From Paenibacillus sp. V4I3 (GTDB lineage: Bacteria; Bacillota; Bacilli; Paenibacillales; NBRC-103111): 64,000 nt of DNA. The first letter of the stretch is position 1. Each line of letters begins with the position of its first letter. The notes beneath the pieces are model-generated. The model had not been told where the DNA came from, did not search any database, and worked only from the letters and a program-made list of their open reading frames with translations. The translations under genes were made by a program, and so were the position numbers. The stretch is taken from contig NZ_JAUSZA010000001.1 in the NCBI RefSeq assembly GCF_030817215.1, forward strand, positions 7,871,501 to 7,935,500, given 5' to 3'. Positions 26,113-35,444 of this stretch are shown piece after piece.

Positions 26113-26424
26113 TTACTGTATATTTAATAAATAAAATCCTAATGCAAAAAACCCAATTCCAATCGCAAAATGAATACCTCTTGCCAACCACCAAGGCAAT
26201 AATTTGAAGAATAGTCCCACAAATAGACCGAATATTATTCCAGCAATAGCTCCGAAAACCCATCCTATAAAAGTATCAGATGAAGCATTAAACAAACTTG
26301 GCATAAGTGCATAATCAACAACGCTTTTCTTTTTATGTACTTCTTTCGTAAGATAAAAACCGTAAGCGATGGCTATTAAAGAAATTATCCAACAAATTAT
26401 AGTTCCGATCCAATCCTTGATCAT
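26113..26424 (-). CDS. Small membrane protein of unknown family (103 aa)
   Basis: Three to four hydrophobic segments: WIGTIICWIISLIAIAYGF near the start, then FIGWVFGAIAGIIFGLFVGL and AIGIGFFALGFYLL, the last two Gly-rich. ATG 26424 has TTGGAGG 5 nt upstream. The longer in-frame upstream extension passes through a terminator hairpin and is not coding. The function is unknown. It is convergent with the TetR gene, only 19 bp apart. Confidence 0.65.
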   Translation of the reverse strand: MIKDWIGTIICWIISLIAIAYGFYLTKEVHKKKSVVDYALMPSLFNASSDTFIGWVFGAIAGIIFGLFVGLFFKLLPWWLARGIHFAIGIGFFALGFYLLNIQ

Positions 26425-26455
26425 CTTTTCCTCCAATATGAAACGCTTGCAATTT

Positions 26456-26487
26456 AATAAAAAAGAAGCTGGATCATTGATCTCAGC
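26456..26487 (-). terminator. Terminator upstream of the small membrane gene
   Basis: On the minus strand GAAGCTGAGATCA pairs with TGATCCAGCTTC, followed by TTTTTT. It lies about 200 bp after the transglutaminase gene stop and just before the small membrane gene. It may end the former's transcript or attenuate the latter. Confidence 0.75.
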
Positions 26488-26687
26488 TTCTTCATTCTTG
26501 CGTCTTACCTGAAAGGAGAAATTAACCATATTGCAGGCGATACTTCATTCAATTTCAATTCCAATATGGATACAATTTTTTTAACAACGAACATTATCCG
26601 GTAAACAGGTTTTCTTTCTTTTCCGTTTTAACGCAATCACCAATATTATTGCCCAATAAAAAGCAAAGTATACATGAATACTTTTGA

Positions 26688-27296
26688 CTATAAACTAGAC
26701 GGTAAACCACGAAGAAACATCTGTATACAATCCGTATTTTGCTTTAATGCATTAATTGTTTTTAAGTTTGGCCCTTTATATATATCTGGATGATCCACTT
26801 CGTTGTATTCTTCCCGTACCGAAAAAGCCAGCTTTTCTTCATCTTTGGAGAATTCCGCATTAACATTAACTTTATTTCCACGTGCATCTAGGCGAACCCA
26901 TCTTCCTATGGATTTAAGGTAAACTGCATTTAAGGCATGGATGCAATACCCTGTATCTGGTGTGTCACCTATTGTGAGTCGTTGATAACAAAAACCAGTT
27001 GGAATCCCTTTGCTTCTTAATATGGCGCATAACAGATTAGACTTAGCGTAACAAATACCTTCCTTAAAGAATAGTGCTTCCGAGGCTTTACATGTAATTC
27101 GTGTACTTTGAATATCCCAAGAATGAGATATTTCATCACGAACAAATTCATAAGCTCTTTTCACAAAATCATCTTCGTTATCCGATTCGTTATATAATTC
27201 TGTTGCTTTTTCTTTAATAGATAGGTGACTATAATCAACTTCCTCAGTTTCTACTAGATAATCTTCTAGAAAATTTGATTCACAAGACAAAATCAT
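26688..27296 (-). CDS. Transglutaminase-like domain protein
   Basis: 202 aa, cytoplasmic. The transglutaminase-core triad is visible: the Cys in FFKEGICYAKSNLLCAILRS near residue 80, the His in IHALNAVYL near residue 118, and the Asp in WVRLDARGNK near residue 132. Bacterial proteins of this size are mostly uncharacterised proteases, amidases or cross-linking enzymes. GAGGGTG precedes the ATG. It lies 47 bp downstream of the ABC permease gene and may share its transcript. Confidence 0.85.
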   Translation of the reverse strand: MILSCESNFLEDYLVETEEVDYSHLSIKEKATELYNESDNEDDFVKRAYEFVRDEISHSWDIQSTRITCKASEALFFKEGICYAKSNLLCAILRSKGIPTGFCYQRLTIGDTPDTGYCIHALNAVYLKSIGRWVRLDARGNKVNVNAEFSKDEEKLAFSVREEYNEVDHPDIYKGPNLKTINALKQNTDCIQMFLRGLPSSL

Positions 27297-27343
27297 TCCA
27301 TTTCACCCTCAATCGATTGTTAACATCATATCGTTATTTTTCG

Positions 27344-28444
27344 TTACTCCCACTTGAATGTTAGGCTGGCGATAATGAAGGCTACAAGCATCCAGCCGCC
27401 AAGCAGCGCGGCTTCACGCCACACGTCGGCAAGCGATGCTCCGACATTCATGATTTGGCGCAGTGCTGAGGACAGATGCGAGATCGGCAGCAACTTGACT
27501 ACGGGCTGCAGCCAGTCAGGCATATTTTTGATCGGAAAGAAGACGCCACCTAGAAAAAGAAGTGGGAAGGAGACGAAACCGGCAATCGGGCCAGCGCTTT
27601 CCGGCGTTTTGGCGAGTGCGGCGATGATAAAGCCGATCGACATGAAAGTAAGTGTCCCGAGTATCACGAACATTAGCAGAAGTATCCACGAACCATTCAC
27701 CTGTGTTCCAAAAATCAGGCTGCCGATTAGCAGCACGATCATCGCCTGCGCGCCGTTCAACAGCAGTCGGGCGGTGATTTGCGCGGCAATGAAGCTCCGC
27801 GGTTGGAGCGGCGTACTCTGAAGACGCCGAAGGATACCCCGCTCGCGCCAAGATGCGATTTGGCCGGCGACGCCGTTCAGATTGTTACTCATAATCATCA
27901 TAGCAACGATGCCTGGGACGAGGAAGTCGATATACTTCAGGTTAAGAGATTGGACCGCCTGTGATTGAATCGTGACGACAGGTGTGTAACCCACGATCTG
28001 CTTGCTAATACCATCGGCGATCTGAGACATGATGGGAAGCCCGATCTGATTGGTTGTTTGGCTCGTCTCGTCGAAGTAGACGGTGAGTTTGGAGCCCTGC
28101 ATAGAGGCGGATTTAGCGCTCACAGCAGCTTCATACCCTTTGGGAACGGCGACGACAAGCTGCCGATCGCCATGCTTAAGATCTTTCATCGCAGCATTGA
28201 GATCTGTGCTTTCAGTTAATTTTAATATGGATAGCTGCTTCATAGAGGATAGAAGTGCCTTCGACGCAGTCGTCTGGTCTTGGTCGATAACGGTGACGGA
28301 GAGCGATGTGCTGTCCCCTTTTCCTAAGAATGAACCTAGCATCACCATGAAAAAGATCGGAAAAACGAGCGTCCAAAATAATACTTGCCGATTTCGCCCA
28401 AAAAGTCGTAACTGGGCTAAGGTCAATTGACGATACGCTTTCAT
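27344..28444 (-). CDS. ABC-2 type exporter permease
   Basis: 366 aa. One N-terminal helix (VLFWTLVFPIFFMVMLGSFL) is followed by a large extracytoplasmic domain (about 45-170) and five C-terminal helices. These include LVPGIVAMMIMSNNLNGV and the FVSFPLLFLGGVFFP motif typical of ABC2_membrane_3 exporters (linearmycin/antibiotic exporter type). The start overlaps the stop of the ATPase gene by 4 bp (ATGA). It should form the membrane part of a homodimeric exporter with the 28441-29391 product. Confidence 0.9.
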   Translation of the reverse strand: MKAYRQLTLAQLRLFGRNRQVLFWTLVFPIFFMVMLGSFLGKGDSTSLSVTVIDQDQTTASKALLSSMKQLSILKLTESTDLNAAMKDLKHGDRQLVVAVPKGYEAAVSAKSASMQGSKLTVYFDETSQTTNQIGLPIMSQIADGISKQIVGYTPVVTIQSQAVQSLNLKYIDFLVPGIVAMMIMSNNLNGVAGQIASWRERGILRRLQSTPLQPRSFIAAQITARLLLNGAQAMIVLLIGSLIFGTQVNGSWILLLMFVILGTLTFMSIGFIIAALAKTPESAGPIAGFVSFPLLFLGGVFFPIKNMPDWLQPVVKLLPISHLSSALRQIMNVGASLADVWREAALLGGWMLVAFIIASLTFKWE

Positions 28445-29391
28445 TCTTCCCTCAGGCTCCTTCCCGTCATGTGGATAAACACGTCCTCAAGCGTTGCCGT
28501 GCGCGTTTGCAGATCAGAAACCCGGATGTTTTGCTCTGCAGTTTGTTGTACAAATGCAGTTAGCGCATTCTGCAAATGATCCGTGTACAACACAAACGTG
28601 TCTTTACGCTGATCAACTTGTTTCACATCAGGCAATGACTGGACAAGCGTCAGCACTTCCTGCTTTCGTGCCTCATCTTCTCGGATCTGCTCCGGCATGC
28701 GAAACTCGATGGCGCTGTCTGACTGCAGGCTGCGCACGAGCTGCTCCGGTGTATCCAACGCAACGATTTGTCCTTTATCCATGAGGCAGATACGGTCGCA
28801 AAGCACATGAGCCTCTTCCATGTAGTGCGTTGAGATCACCACAGTCTTACCGCGCTCCTTCAAGCGGAGCACGATATCCCACAACGTACGTCGGGCTTGA
28901 GGATCGAGTCCGGTTGTCGGCTCATCCAGAAAAACCACCTTCGGATCATTCACGAGCGCCAACGCAATGGCGAGTCGCTGCTTCTGGCCACCGGATAAGT
29001 TTTTGACGCGGTCATTCTTTTTTTCGCGCAATATCATGTCGTCGAGCAGCGGCTCGACTGGCACTGAGCTTGGATAAAAGCTTGCGTACATGCGGATGAT
29101 CTCGTGAACGTGAAGCAGATCGAACAGTGACGTCGATTGGAGCTGTACGCCGATGATTTCCTTGACCTTTTTCAAATCTTTTTTCGTATCGAAGCCTGCG
29201 ACAAGTGCTCTCCCTTCATCCGGTCGCCGCAAACCTTCGATCATTTCCATCGTTGTCGTTTTGCCCGCCCCATTTGGCCCGAGCAGTCCAAATACTTCCC
29301 CTTCACTCACTTTAAAATGAATGCCATTCACCGCGGTGAATTTCCCATACCTTTTGACGAGTCCGTCAACTTCTATGATGGCGTTGGCCAA
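28441..29391 (-). CDS. ABC exporter ATP-binding protein
   Basis: 316 aa. Walker A is GPNGAGKTT, the Q-loop is IGVQLQSTSLFDLL, the signature is LSGGQKQRLAIA, Walker B is VVFLDEPTTGLDPQ, and the H-loop is ISTHYMEEA. A C-terminal extension of about 95 residues ends in the TATLEDVFIHMTGRSLREE tail common to drug/antibiotic exporter ATPases. The start is TTG 29391 with GGAGGAAC upstream. It powers the permease encoded directly downstream. Confidence 0.93.
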   Translation of the reverse strand: MANAIIEVDGLVKRYGKFTAVNGIHFKVSEGEVFGLLGPNGAGKTTTMEMIEGLRRPDEGRALVAGFDTKKDLKKVKEIIGVQLQSTSLFDLLHVHEIIRMYASFYPSSVPVEPLLDDMILREKKNDRVKNLSGGQKQRLAIALALVNDPKVVFLDEPTTGLDPQARRTLWDIVLRLKERGKTVVISTHYMEEAHVLCDRICLMDKGQIVALDTPEQLVRSLQSDSAIEFRMPEQIREDEARKQEVLTLVQSLPDVKQVDQRKDTFVLYTDHLQNALTAFVQQTAEQNIRVSDLQTRTATLEDVFIHMTGRSLREE

Positions 29392-29509
29392 GGTTAGTTC
29401 CTCCCTTTTGATATTCCTTTATTTCTTGTGCCACGTTGTTAACGGAACGAGGCTACCGATTCTTTTGAACTGCACCCCGTCAAGTAGACAGTACAAAAAA
29501 TTAAAAATT

Positions 29510-30421
29510 CTAAGCGGTCTTGGTCCTAAATTCCATTGGACTAAGGCCGTTTAATTTCGCCTGTAATCGTTCATTATTGTAAAAATAGATGTAGGTATCA
29601 ATGTCTTTCTTCAGATCCTCAAAGGTAGTGTATGAACGCAAATAATACCTCTCACATTTAAGAATTCCCCAGAATGCTTCCATGGGACCATTATCAATGC
29701 ACCTGCCAACCCGGGACATGCTCTGGGTGAGTTTCTCGCCAAATAACCTCTTAAATTTTAAAGAGGTGTACTGAAAGCCCCGATCACTATGAAGCATCGG
29801 TTTGCTTCCTGGTGTCGCTCGTAAGGCCAATTTGACGGTTTGGAATACAAGACTATTGTTGTTGGAGTGTCCCAAAACATAGGAGACTACAGTGTTATCA
29901 TGGAGATCTAGAATGGCGCTGAGATAGGCCTTCTGGCCATTGCCGTATTTCAACTCCGTTACATCTGTCAACCACTTTTCGTTTGGGGACTCTGCGTGGA
30001 ACTCACGTTTTAACAGATTCTGGGCAATATGTTGAGGCGTGGAATGTGTATGTTTCTTTCTCTTTCTGCGAATAACCGATTGGATTCTTGCCAGCTTCAT
30101 AAGGCGATACACACGTTTGTGGTTAATCCGCTGCTTGGTTTGTCGACGCAAATGAAGGGTTAGTCGCCGGTATCCGTAAATGCCACCAACTTTCTCATGC
30201 AGGAAAAGCAAAGCCTCTATAAGCCCCTCATTTTCTTGTTCACGCAAACTAGGTTTGTGGTTGAGCCATTTGTAATAGCTTGACCGTGGGACCTCGGCAA
30301 TCTCACACAGCAGCTGTAGACTAAACGTATCTTCCTGCTGGATGGACTGGATAGCCAGGTAAACATGTTCCTGTCGGTGCCCGCTTAACGTCGCCTCCTT
30401 TGCAATTCCTGTAACTTTTTT
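29510..30421 (-). CDS. IS3-family transposase OrfB (expressed by -1 frameshift)
   Basis: The rve integrase core carries the DDE triad: WLTDVTELKYG (first Asp), LHSDRGFQYTS (second Asp), and MEAFWGILKCE (Glu). An HTH_21 region (GIYGYRRLTLHLRR, NHKRVYRLMK) precedes it. The frame stays open upstream of the first internal start back to the AAAAAAG at 30421-30415. It is therefore probably made only as an OrfAB fusion after -1 slippage in orfA. Confidence 0.9.
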   Translation of the reverse strand, partial: KKVTGIAKEATLSGHRQEHVYLAIQSIQQEDTFSLQLLCEIAEVPRSSYYKWLNHKPSLREQENEGLIEALLFLHEKVGGIYGYRRLTLHLRRQTKQRINHKRVYRLMKLARIQSVIRRKRKKHTHSTPQHIAQNLLKREFHAESPNEKWLTDVTELKYGNGQKAYLSAILDLHDNTVVSYVLGHSNNNSLVFQTVKLALRATPGSKPMLHSDRGFQYTSLKFKRLFGEKLTQSMSRVGRCIDNGPMEAFWGILKCERYYLRSYTTFEDLKKDIDTYIYFYNNERLQAKLNGLSPMEFRTKTA

Positions 30422-31068
30422 AAGAATGCATTCTCCGCTCTAAGTCGTTCATTTTCATACTCCAGCTTCTTCATTGCGAGCTTCTGGTGATCCGCTTCGT
30501 TTAACGTTTCCGTCGTTGCCTTTTTCCGTCCCCGACCGTCTTTTAATGAATCCTGTCCACCATCTTCGTACTTTTTTACCCACTGGAACACTTGATGGTA
30601 GGAGACCTGATACTGCTCCGCGGCTTTCCGGTAGTCATGCTGATGTGTAAGACAGTAGAGTACAATATCGATTCGTTCCTGCCATGTTGTAGATCGACCT
30701 TTTGTCATAGCTCTTGCTCCCTTGTTATCTGGTTTAAAGCTGCTATGACCATTATACTTGTCAATCCAACGTTTGAGTTGGGTACGACTAGCAATTTTGT
30801 ACTTATCGATGATTTCGTATTGAGAATATTGACCTGAGAAATAATCGTGAACAGCTCGAAGCTTAAGTTCCACGGAATAGCTACTTTTACCACTTCGGAT
30901 TTCTAATCCTTCCATCCCGTACAATTCATACCGATGTCGCCATTTCACTAAGGTATTGATACTGATGTTGTACCTCTGGGCAACTTCCGCCCGATTACCA
31001 GTGCCTTCTTCCCATTCTTTAATAACCGCTAATTTCTCTATAGCGTTATATTGATTCTTTTTGGACAA
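30385..31068 (-). CDS. IS3-family transposase OrfA
   Basis: 227 aa, longer than a minimal OrfA, with several helix-turn-helix units: NAIEKLAVIKEWEEGTGNRA, VELKLRAVHDYFSGQYSQYE and WQERIDIVLYCLTHQHDYRK. A C-terminal leucine-zipper-like coiled coil follows (KLEYENERLRAENAFLKKL). It binds the terminal inverted repeats. The slippery A6G lies at the end of the coiled coil, 30 bp before the stop, as in IS150. Confidence 0.9.
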   Translation of the reverse strand: MSKKNQYNAIEKLAVIKEWEEGTGNRAEVAQRYNISINTLVKWRHRYELYGMEGLEIRSGKSSYSVELKLRAVHDYFSGQYSQYEIIDKYKIASRTQLKRWIDKYNGHSSFKPDNKGARAMTKGRSTTWQERIDIVLYCLTHQHDYRKAAEQYQVSYHQVFQWVKKYEDGGQDSLKDGRGRKKATTETLNEADHQKLAMKKLEYENERLRAENAFLKKLQELQRRRR

Positions 31069-31162
31069 AGAAAACTCCCCTTCAAGTAGCGGTTTGTTTA
31101 TTTAACCTGTCTACTTAAAGGGGAGCATATCATTTTGCGCGGCAGCCTCGTTATCTTAGTTG

Positions 31163-32048
31163 TTAAGCTCTCGTTTCCCGTTTAGGTCGGATGACCAAAA
31201 GTACACCAATAAAGATTAATACGGTACCTATCCCAAAAGACAGGCCAACTTGCTCACCTAGTAATAGCCACCCTAAAAAAGTACCGACTATAGGCTGGAA
31301 AAAGAAGAATAATCCGCCACTTGAAGCGTTCAGCATTTGCAATCCACGATTCCACAGTAAAAAACCACATGCGGTCGAAATAACTCCTAAGAATAAAAGA
31401 CCACCCCAAATAGATGGATGCATCATGGCTTGAAAATCGAGCTCATCTAATCGACTAATTGTAAAAGGTGTTAGTACGGCGATTGCCACAAGAGTAGCAT
31501 AGCTCGTTACGACAATTGGTGAATATTGCTTCGGTACACGTTTTATAAGAACAGACATTAGTGACCATGTTAGTGCTGCAATAAGCAGTGATGCGCCACC
31601 AAGTTGATGAGATGTATCAATATGGGCATTTCCAACAATAATACACACACCGAATGTGGCTAAAACAATAGAAATTGACTTTTTAAATGTAATTTTTTCT
31701 TTTAAAATGAGACGCGCAAACAGCACCATAAAGGCAGGTGTCGTTGAAGTAATAATGGCGCCCATTTGTGCATTAGAGAGCATCGTACCCACTTCTTGGG
31801 TAATGATAGAAATTGTATTTCCAACAAGCCCAATAATGAAAATTAATGGCCAGTCGTTTTTCAATCCGCCATGATTGTTTGGTTACAACGCCAATAATTA
31901 GCAATGCAAAAATCGCAATAACATAGCGAAGCCATACTAATACAAGTGGTGGTACAACGTCTACCACAACTTTTACCACCACATACATCCCACCCCAAAT
32001 ACTAGCAGCGAGTGATAAATATAACGACCCTAATAAGGTTTTATTCAT
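31163..32048 (-). pseudogene. EamA/DMT-family transporter with frameshift
   Basis: The first frame (31773-32048) gives LAASIWGGMYVVVKVVVDVV and stops making sense after KQSWRIEK. The second frame (31163-31864) continues NDWPLIFIIGLVGN and covers the remaining eight or so helices, ending in VRPKRETRA-like basic residues. The shift is at the A-run near 31858-31866. Two EamA repeats would form a 10-helix exporter. One base insertion or deletion, or a sequencing error, would explain it. Confidence 0.8.
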
Positions 32049-32164
32049 TTTGTACCTGCAGGTACATCATTTTCAAATAATGGTGACCACATCATCAGCT
32101 TTCAGCTCACTTTCAAAACGTTTATTTGATTATACAATAATATGGTTAATTTAGGCACCGAAGT

Positions 32165-33028
32165 TCAACTTAGAAGATACCGCTTTACATGCTGTGCCAC
32201 TTCAACCGGTGCGTATTTATTATCCGGAGCGAGATGATCTAGATTTGGTAAAATCAACGTTTGTGTTAGTGAAATGGTTTCGTCCAATACTCGAATCATT
32301 TGATGCACAGAATCTGGACTCTTCCCCCCAGAAATTAAAAGGACATTCGTATCAATCATTTGGTAATTACTGAAAGTGGATGCCAGGCGTTTCACTTCTC
32401 TGTGCTCTATTAAATTTTCTGGCAATAGTTTTTCAATTTGATTCCAATGATTTCCGCGTATTACCAAACGTAAAATAAACTTTGCATACCATTTCGGTAA
32501 CTTTTTTAAGGGCGAGTGAGCTGCACCCTTTACAAAGCTGGCAAATGCCCCCCTAAAATCTTTCTTATTCATGTCTTTTTCATATTCAGGCAGCCAATCC
32601 CATTCCGTTGGTGTCGACTTAATTGAAACGCCAGGTTCATAGACAGCCATTTTCTTAAAGGTATGGGTTCGCGCAGCCTCCAAAGCTACAAGCCCACCGT
32701 AGCTATGACCGAATACATAGGTTGCCTTCGTTGCTTCTTGTACGCTTTTTACATCTTCACATTCCTTATTGATGGTATAGTTAATCCCTTGTGGTCCACT
32801 CCATCCACGTCCACGTCGATCCATAACATGGACTGTAAAGGAATCCGACAATTCTTGGGCAAACTTAGTAAAATCATTCGAAGTACTAAGCGCCCCGTGG
32901 ATTACAATGAGACTCGGACCCTTACCTATACTTTGGTATCCAATTGTAGTTCCGTCCTTCGAAACTGCAGTTGAATGGGTAAACGAATCCCGAAAGTTCG
33001 AATTTATTTTTGCACTTACTATATCCAT
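32165..33028 (-). CDS. Alpha/beta hydrolase
   Basis: 287 aa. The nucleophile elbow is VFGHSYGG near residue 108, the oxyanion segment VIHGALSTS near residue 44, and the MDRRGRGWSG loop follows. The acid and His are likely in LLISGGKSPDSVH and LPNLDHLAPDN. The substrate is unknown; the fold covers esterases, haloperoxidases and related enzymes. Start ATG 33028 has AAAGGGG at proper spacing; an ATG two codons earlier lies inside that site. It is 117 bp upstream of the EamA gene on the same strand. Confidence 0.85.
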   Translation of the reverse strand: MDIVSAKINSNFRDSFTHSTAVSKDGTTIGYQSIGKGPSLIVIHGALSTSNDFTKFAQELSDSFTVHVMDRRGRGWSGPQGINYTINKECEDVKSVQEATKATYVFGHSYGGLVALEAARTHTFKKMAVYEPGVSIKSTPTEWDWLPEYEKDMNKKDFRGAFASFVKGAAHSPLKKLPKWYAKFILRLVIRGNHWNQIEKLLPENLIEHREVKRLASTFSNYQMIDTNVLLISGGKSPDSVHQMIRVLDETISLTQTLILPNLDHLAPDNKYAPVEVAQHVKRYLLS

Positions 33029-33236
33029 TTCCATCCCCTTTTCTTCACCAGTAGAAACAACGCATACAACCTAGTCTCCAAGCTGAATAATACTCGTGTT
33101 TTCATTATATAACGACGAAATTATCATTCATTCAAGCCCGGGGATGAAATCACACTCAGTCTTGAGACCGAACCAAAGCAAAAAGACATGCTTAGCTCCC
33201 AGCATGCCTTCCTTTAGCCGTGTCCCTGCAAAAGTA

Positions 33237-33464
33237 CTATTCCACCAATTCTACATTCAAGATATCGTCAAATGCTACCCAATCCGTACCATTTTCGTGG
33301 GATAGCTTTACTCTTCTTATCTCTTGATCAATTATGGTTATTAGACCTGTAATTTGCCCATCCCCAGTCTCATTATAAATCTTTATACTAATAAATTGCT
33401 GGCTAAGTAAGGCATTAGCCAATACGTTGGCTATCTTTTTATTCTCACGATTACTAATACTCAT
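33237..33464 (-). CDS. YolD-like family protein
   Basis: 75 aa. The pattern SQQFISIKIYNETGDGQITG and the ending DWVAFDDILNVELVE fit YolD-like proteins, a small-beta family common in Bacilli that is often encoded beside Y-family DNA polymerases. No polymerase gene is present here. ATG 33464 has GGAGTGGAG upstream. Confidence 0.75.
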   Translation of the reverse strand: MSISNRENKKIANVLANALLSQQFISIKIYNETGDGQITGLITIIDQEIRRVKLSHENGTDWVAFDDILNVELVE

Positions 33465-33491
33465 TATTTCTCCACTCCAATCCCAGAACAT

Positions 33492-33956
33492 TTGTTCTAA
33501 ACCTATTATACTTTTAGTAGGATGAGTGGTAAAGAGTTAGTGGTCAATCCGTTAAGGAAAGGATATTCAAGTAAAAGTCAGCTGCACATAATCCGAAAAT
33601 CGTTTCACCGCCGGAGACAGATATCGGCTTACGTAACCTATGCAGTTCACCCCATTTACTGTGATTGTCCAGATAAATGGTTTTCCATGGGAATGGATGG
33701 TCGACACAATTTAACTGGAAAATCTGCTTCTAATTATGCCCTTTCCTCTTTGAAAACACATTTTAGATGGAAAACCTACCGTAAAAACAACTGTTTTTGA
33801 TGATTTCAAAGAAAATGACTGAAATTAACGGGAGAAATTCCATTTGATTTGATCGAAGTGGTAACTGCAATCCAATTACAGGTGTATTTTCACGTTAATA
33901 ACTGAATTGGAGTCTGTTTTACCAGTAAATGGATTAAACTGCATAGGTCATATTCC
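33492..33956. other. Gap without recognisable genes
   Basis: 465 bp. The plus-strand open frame here has no ribosome site and an implausible composition. I see no promoter, hairpin or coding remnant that I can support. Confidence 0.5.
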
Positions 33957-35246
33957 TTAAATCCCCTCTACGATCCGTTTCGCACGAACAGTTACTTGTT
34001 TTAAAAGTTCATCTTCATCAATCGTCATTAATTTCCGGTTTTTCATGAGCACTTTACCGTTAACTATCGTTGTATCAACATCAGCTCCATTAACACTGTA
34101 TGCAAGCAGCGACTCAACATTATGGATAGGCTGCAAATGCGGTTTGTTCATATCGACGAGAATTATATCCGCTTTTTTCCCAATTTCTAGTGTTCCTACT
34201 TCATTATCTATGTTTAACAACTTAGCGCTTCCTTTTGTCGCCATACGTAAAACATGCCCGGCGGGAAGCACTGTCGGGTCGCCATAATCTAATTTCTGCA
34301 ACCAAGTCGCCGCTTTTATCTCCTCAAACATATCGATAGTTGTGGCACTTCCTGTTCCATCCGTACCCAGACCGACGGTGATGCCCTGATTAATCATTTC
34401 GAAAACTGGTGCAATCCCACACCCTAACTTTAAATTGCTTACTGGGTTATGCGATACGCCTCCACGCATCCCTTTCAAAAATCTAATATCTCGTCGATTC
34501 AGATGCACGCTATGAGCTAAGAGAACATGCGATCTTTCAAAGAGACCTTCATTATACAAATACTCCGTGGGCGTCTGGTTGTATTTTTCTTGAATTTTCA
34601 TTACTTCTTCCTTTGTTTCGGCTAAATGGATGTGGATTGGTAAGTTCAACTCTTCTGCCATATTTATGATTTTCCTTAATGCTTTTGGAGGACAAGTGTA
34701 CGGTGCGTGTGGGCCGAGCATAGTTGAAATTCTACCTTCCGCTTTTCCATTCCAGCGTTCAACCAGTTCCAGTGCTTCTGTTATCCTTTTACCTCCGTCG
34801 TCTTGAAGAAAAACCAACCCTCTTGTTAATGAAGCACGCATACCAACTTCTTGAACCGCTGAAGCAATTTCGTTCATATGAATATACATGTCAGCAAAAG
34901 CTGTTGTTCCTGATTTGATCATTTCTGCCATCAATAGCTTGGCACCCCAGTAAATATCTTCGGGGGTCATTCTGGCCTCGGCCGGCAGCATTTTTTTCTC
35001 TAGCCAATCCATTAATTTTAGATCGTCGGAAAATCCTTTCAACAAGCTCATTGGGGTATGTTGATGGGCATTAATCAAGCCAGGCATCGCAATCATTCCT
35101 TGTCCCTCAATAACTTCGTCTACCCCATCTGTAATTTGGGTCCCCAACTTTTTGATCTTGTCTCCTTCAATGAGTATGTCCCCAGTAATGGGTTGATCAT
35201 CATCGATCATCGTGAGTATAGTTACATTTTTAATTAATGTTTTCAT
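33957..35246 (-). CDS. mtaD: Amidohydrolase, MTA/S-adenosylhomocysteine deaminase type
   Basis: 429 aa, full length. The metal-dependent amidohydrolase features are the HQHTPMSLLKG strand (metal HxH), IHIHLAETKEE, HSVHLN, and the late LGTDGTGSAT with the catalytic Asp. Conserved SVNGADV and NGKVLMKNR at the C-terminus place it with MtaD/SAH deaminases and the related TRZ/ATZ group. The likely reaction is hydrolytic deamination of 5'-methylthioadenosine or SAH. The start codon lies directly after the T-run of a hairpin whose 3' arm is the ribosome site. Confidence 0.83.
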   Translation of the reverse strand: MKTLIKNVTILTMIDDDQPITGDILIEGDKIKKLGTQITDGVDEVIEGQGMIAMPGLINAHQHTPMSLLKGFSDDLKLMDWLEKKMLPAEARMTPEDIYWGAKLLMAEMIKSGTTAFADMYIHMNEIASAVQEVGMRASLTRGLVFLQDDGGKRITEALELVERWNGKAEGRISTMLGPHAPYTCPPKALRKIINMAEELNLPIHIHLAETKEEVMKIQEKYNQTPTEYLYNEGLFERSHVLLAHSVHLNRRDIRFLKGMRGGVSHNPVSNLKLGCGIAPVFEMINQGITVGLGTDGTGSATTIDMFEEIKAATWLQKLDYGDPTVLPAGHVLRMATKGSAKLLNIDNEVGTLEIGKKADIILVDMNKPHLQPIHNVESLLAYSVNGADVDTTIVNGKVLMKNRKLMTIDEDELLKQVTVRAKRIVEGI

Positions 35247-35282
35247 AAAAAAACCTCCTAATATCTATTGATAATTAGGAGG
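35247..35282 (-). promoter_or_regulatory. Hairpin plus T-run that contains the ribosome site of the deaminase gene
   Basis: On the minus strand CCTCCTAAT (35282-35274) pairs with ATTAGGAGG (35262-35254), followed by TTTTTTT and then ATG 35246. AGGAGG, the ribosome site, is the 3' arm. Transcripts coming from the oxygenase gene upstream would form the full hairpin, giving termination or a hidden ribosome site. Transcripts starting at the local promoter would begin inside the loop. Confidence 0.6.
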
Positions 35283-35310
35283 ATAAACTATGACGTAAGG
35301 TTAATGTCAA
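35280..35310 (-). promoter_or_regulatory. Promoter with long spacer and dyad, MerR-type appearance
   Basis: TTGACA (35310-35305) and TATCCT (35285-35280) with a 19-nt spacer occupied by an imperfect dyad, TGACATTAACCTTACGTCA. A 17-nt alternative would use TTTATC. A 19-nt spacer with a central dyad is the layout of MerR-family activated promoters. No merR gene is next to it. Confidence 0.45.
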
Positions 35311-35444
35311 CGACTTTCCTTTTCCGCTGAGGGTGACTTCGATTGTTCAGATGGTCAAGGAAATTGTGATTCAGGCAAAATCGGGACAGTTGAGCAGCGC
35401 ACTACAATGTCTCAAAGCTAGGGAATCTGCTGAAACGATTATCA

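Larger units (their letters stand above)
29471..31127 (-). mobile_element. IS3-family (IS150 group) insertion sequence
   Basis: Complete-looking element with imperfect terminal inverted repeats. The left end is TGCACCCCGTCAAGTAGACA; the right end, read inward, is TGCTCCCCTTTAAGTAGACA. They match at about 17 of 20 positions and further inside. It holds orfA and orfB with an A6G slippery site between them. No convincing 3-5 bp target duplication was seen (AAC on the left, TAT on the right). It sits between the ABC operon and the broken EamA gene. Confidence 0.88.

Noticed and set aside
29468..31130. Target-site duplication around the IS3 element
   Set aside because: The bases flanking the inverted repeats (AAC and TAT) do not match.
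33522..33800. Plus-strand frame of 92 codons
   Set aside because: No ribosome site, random-looking composition, no recognisable motif.
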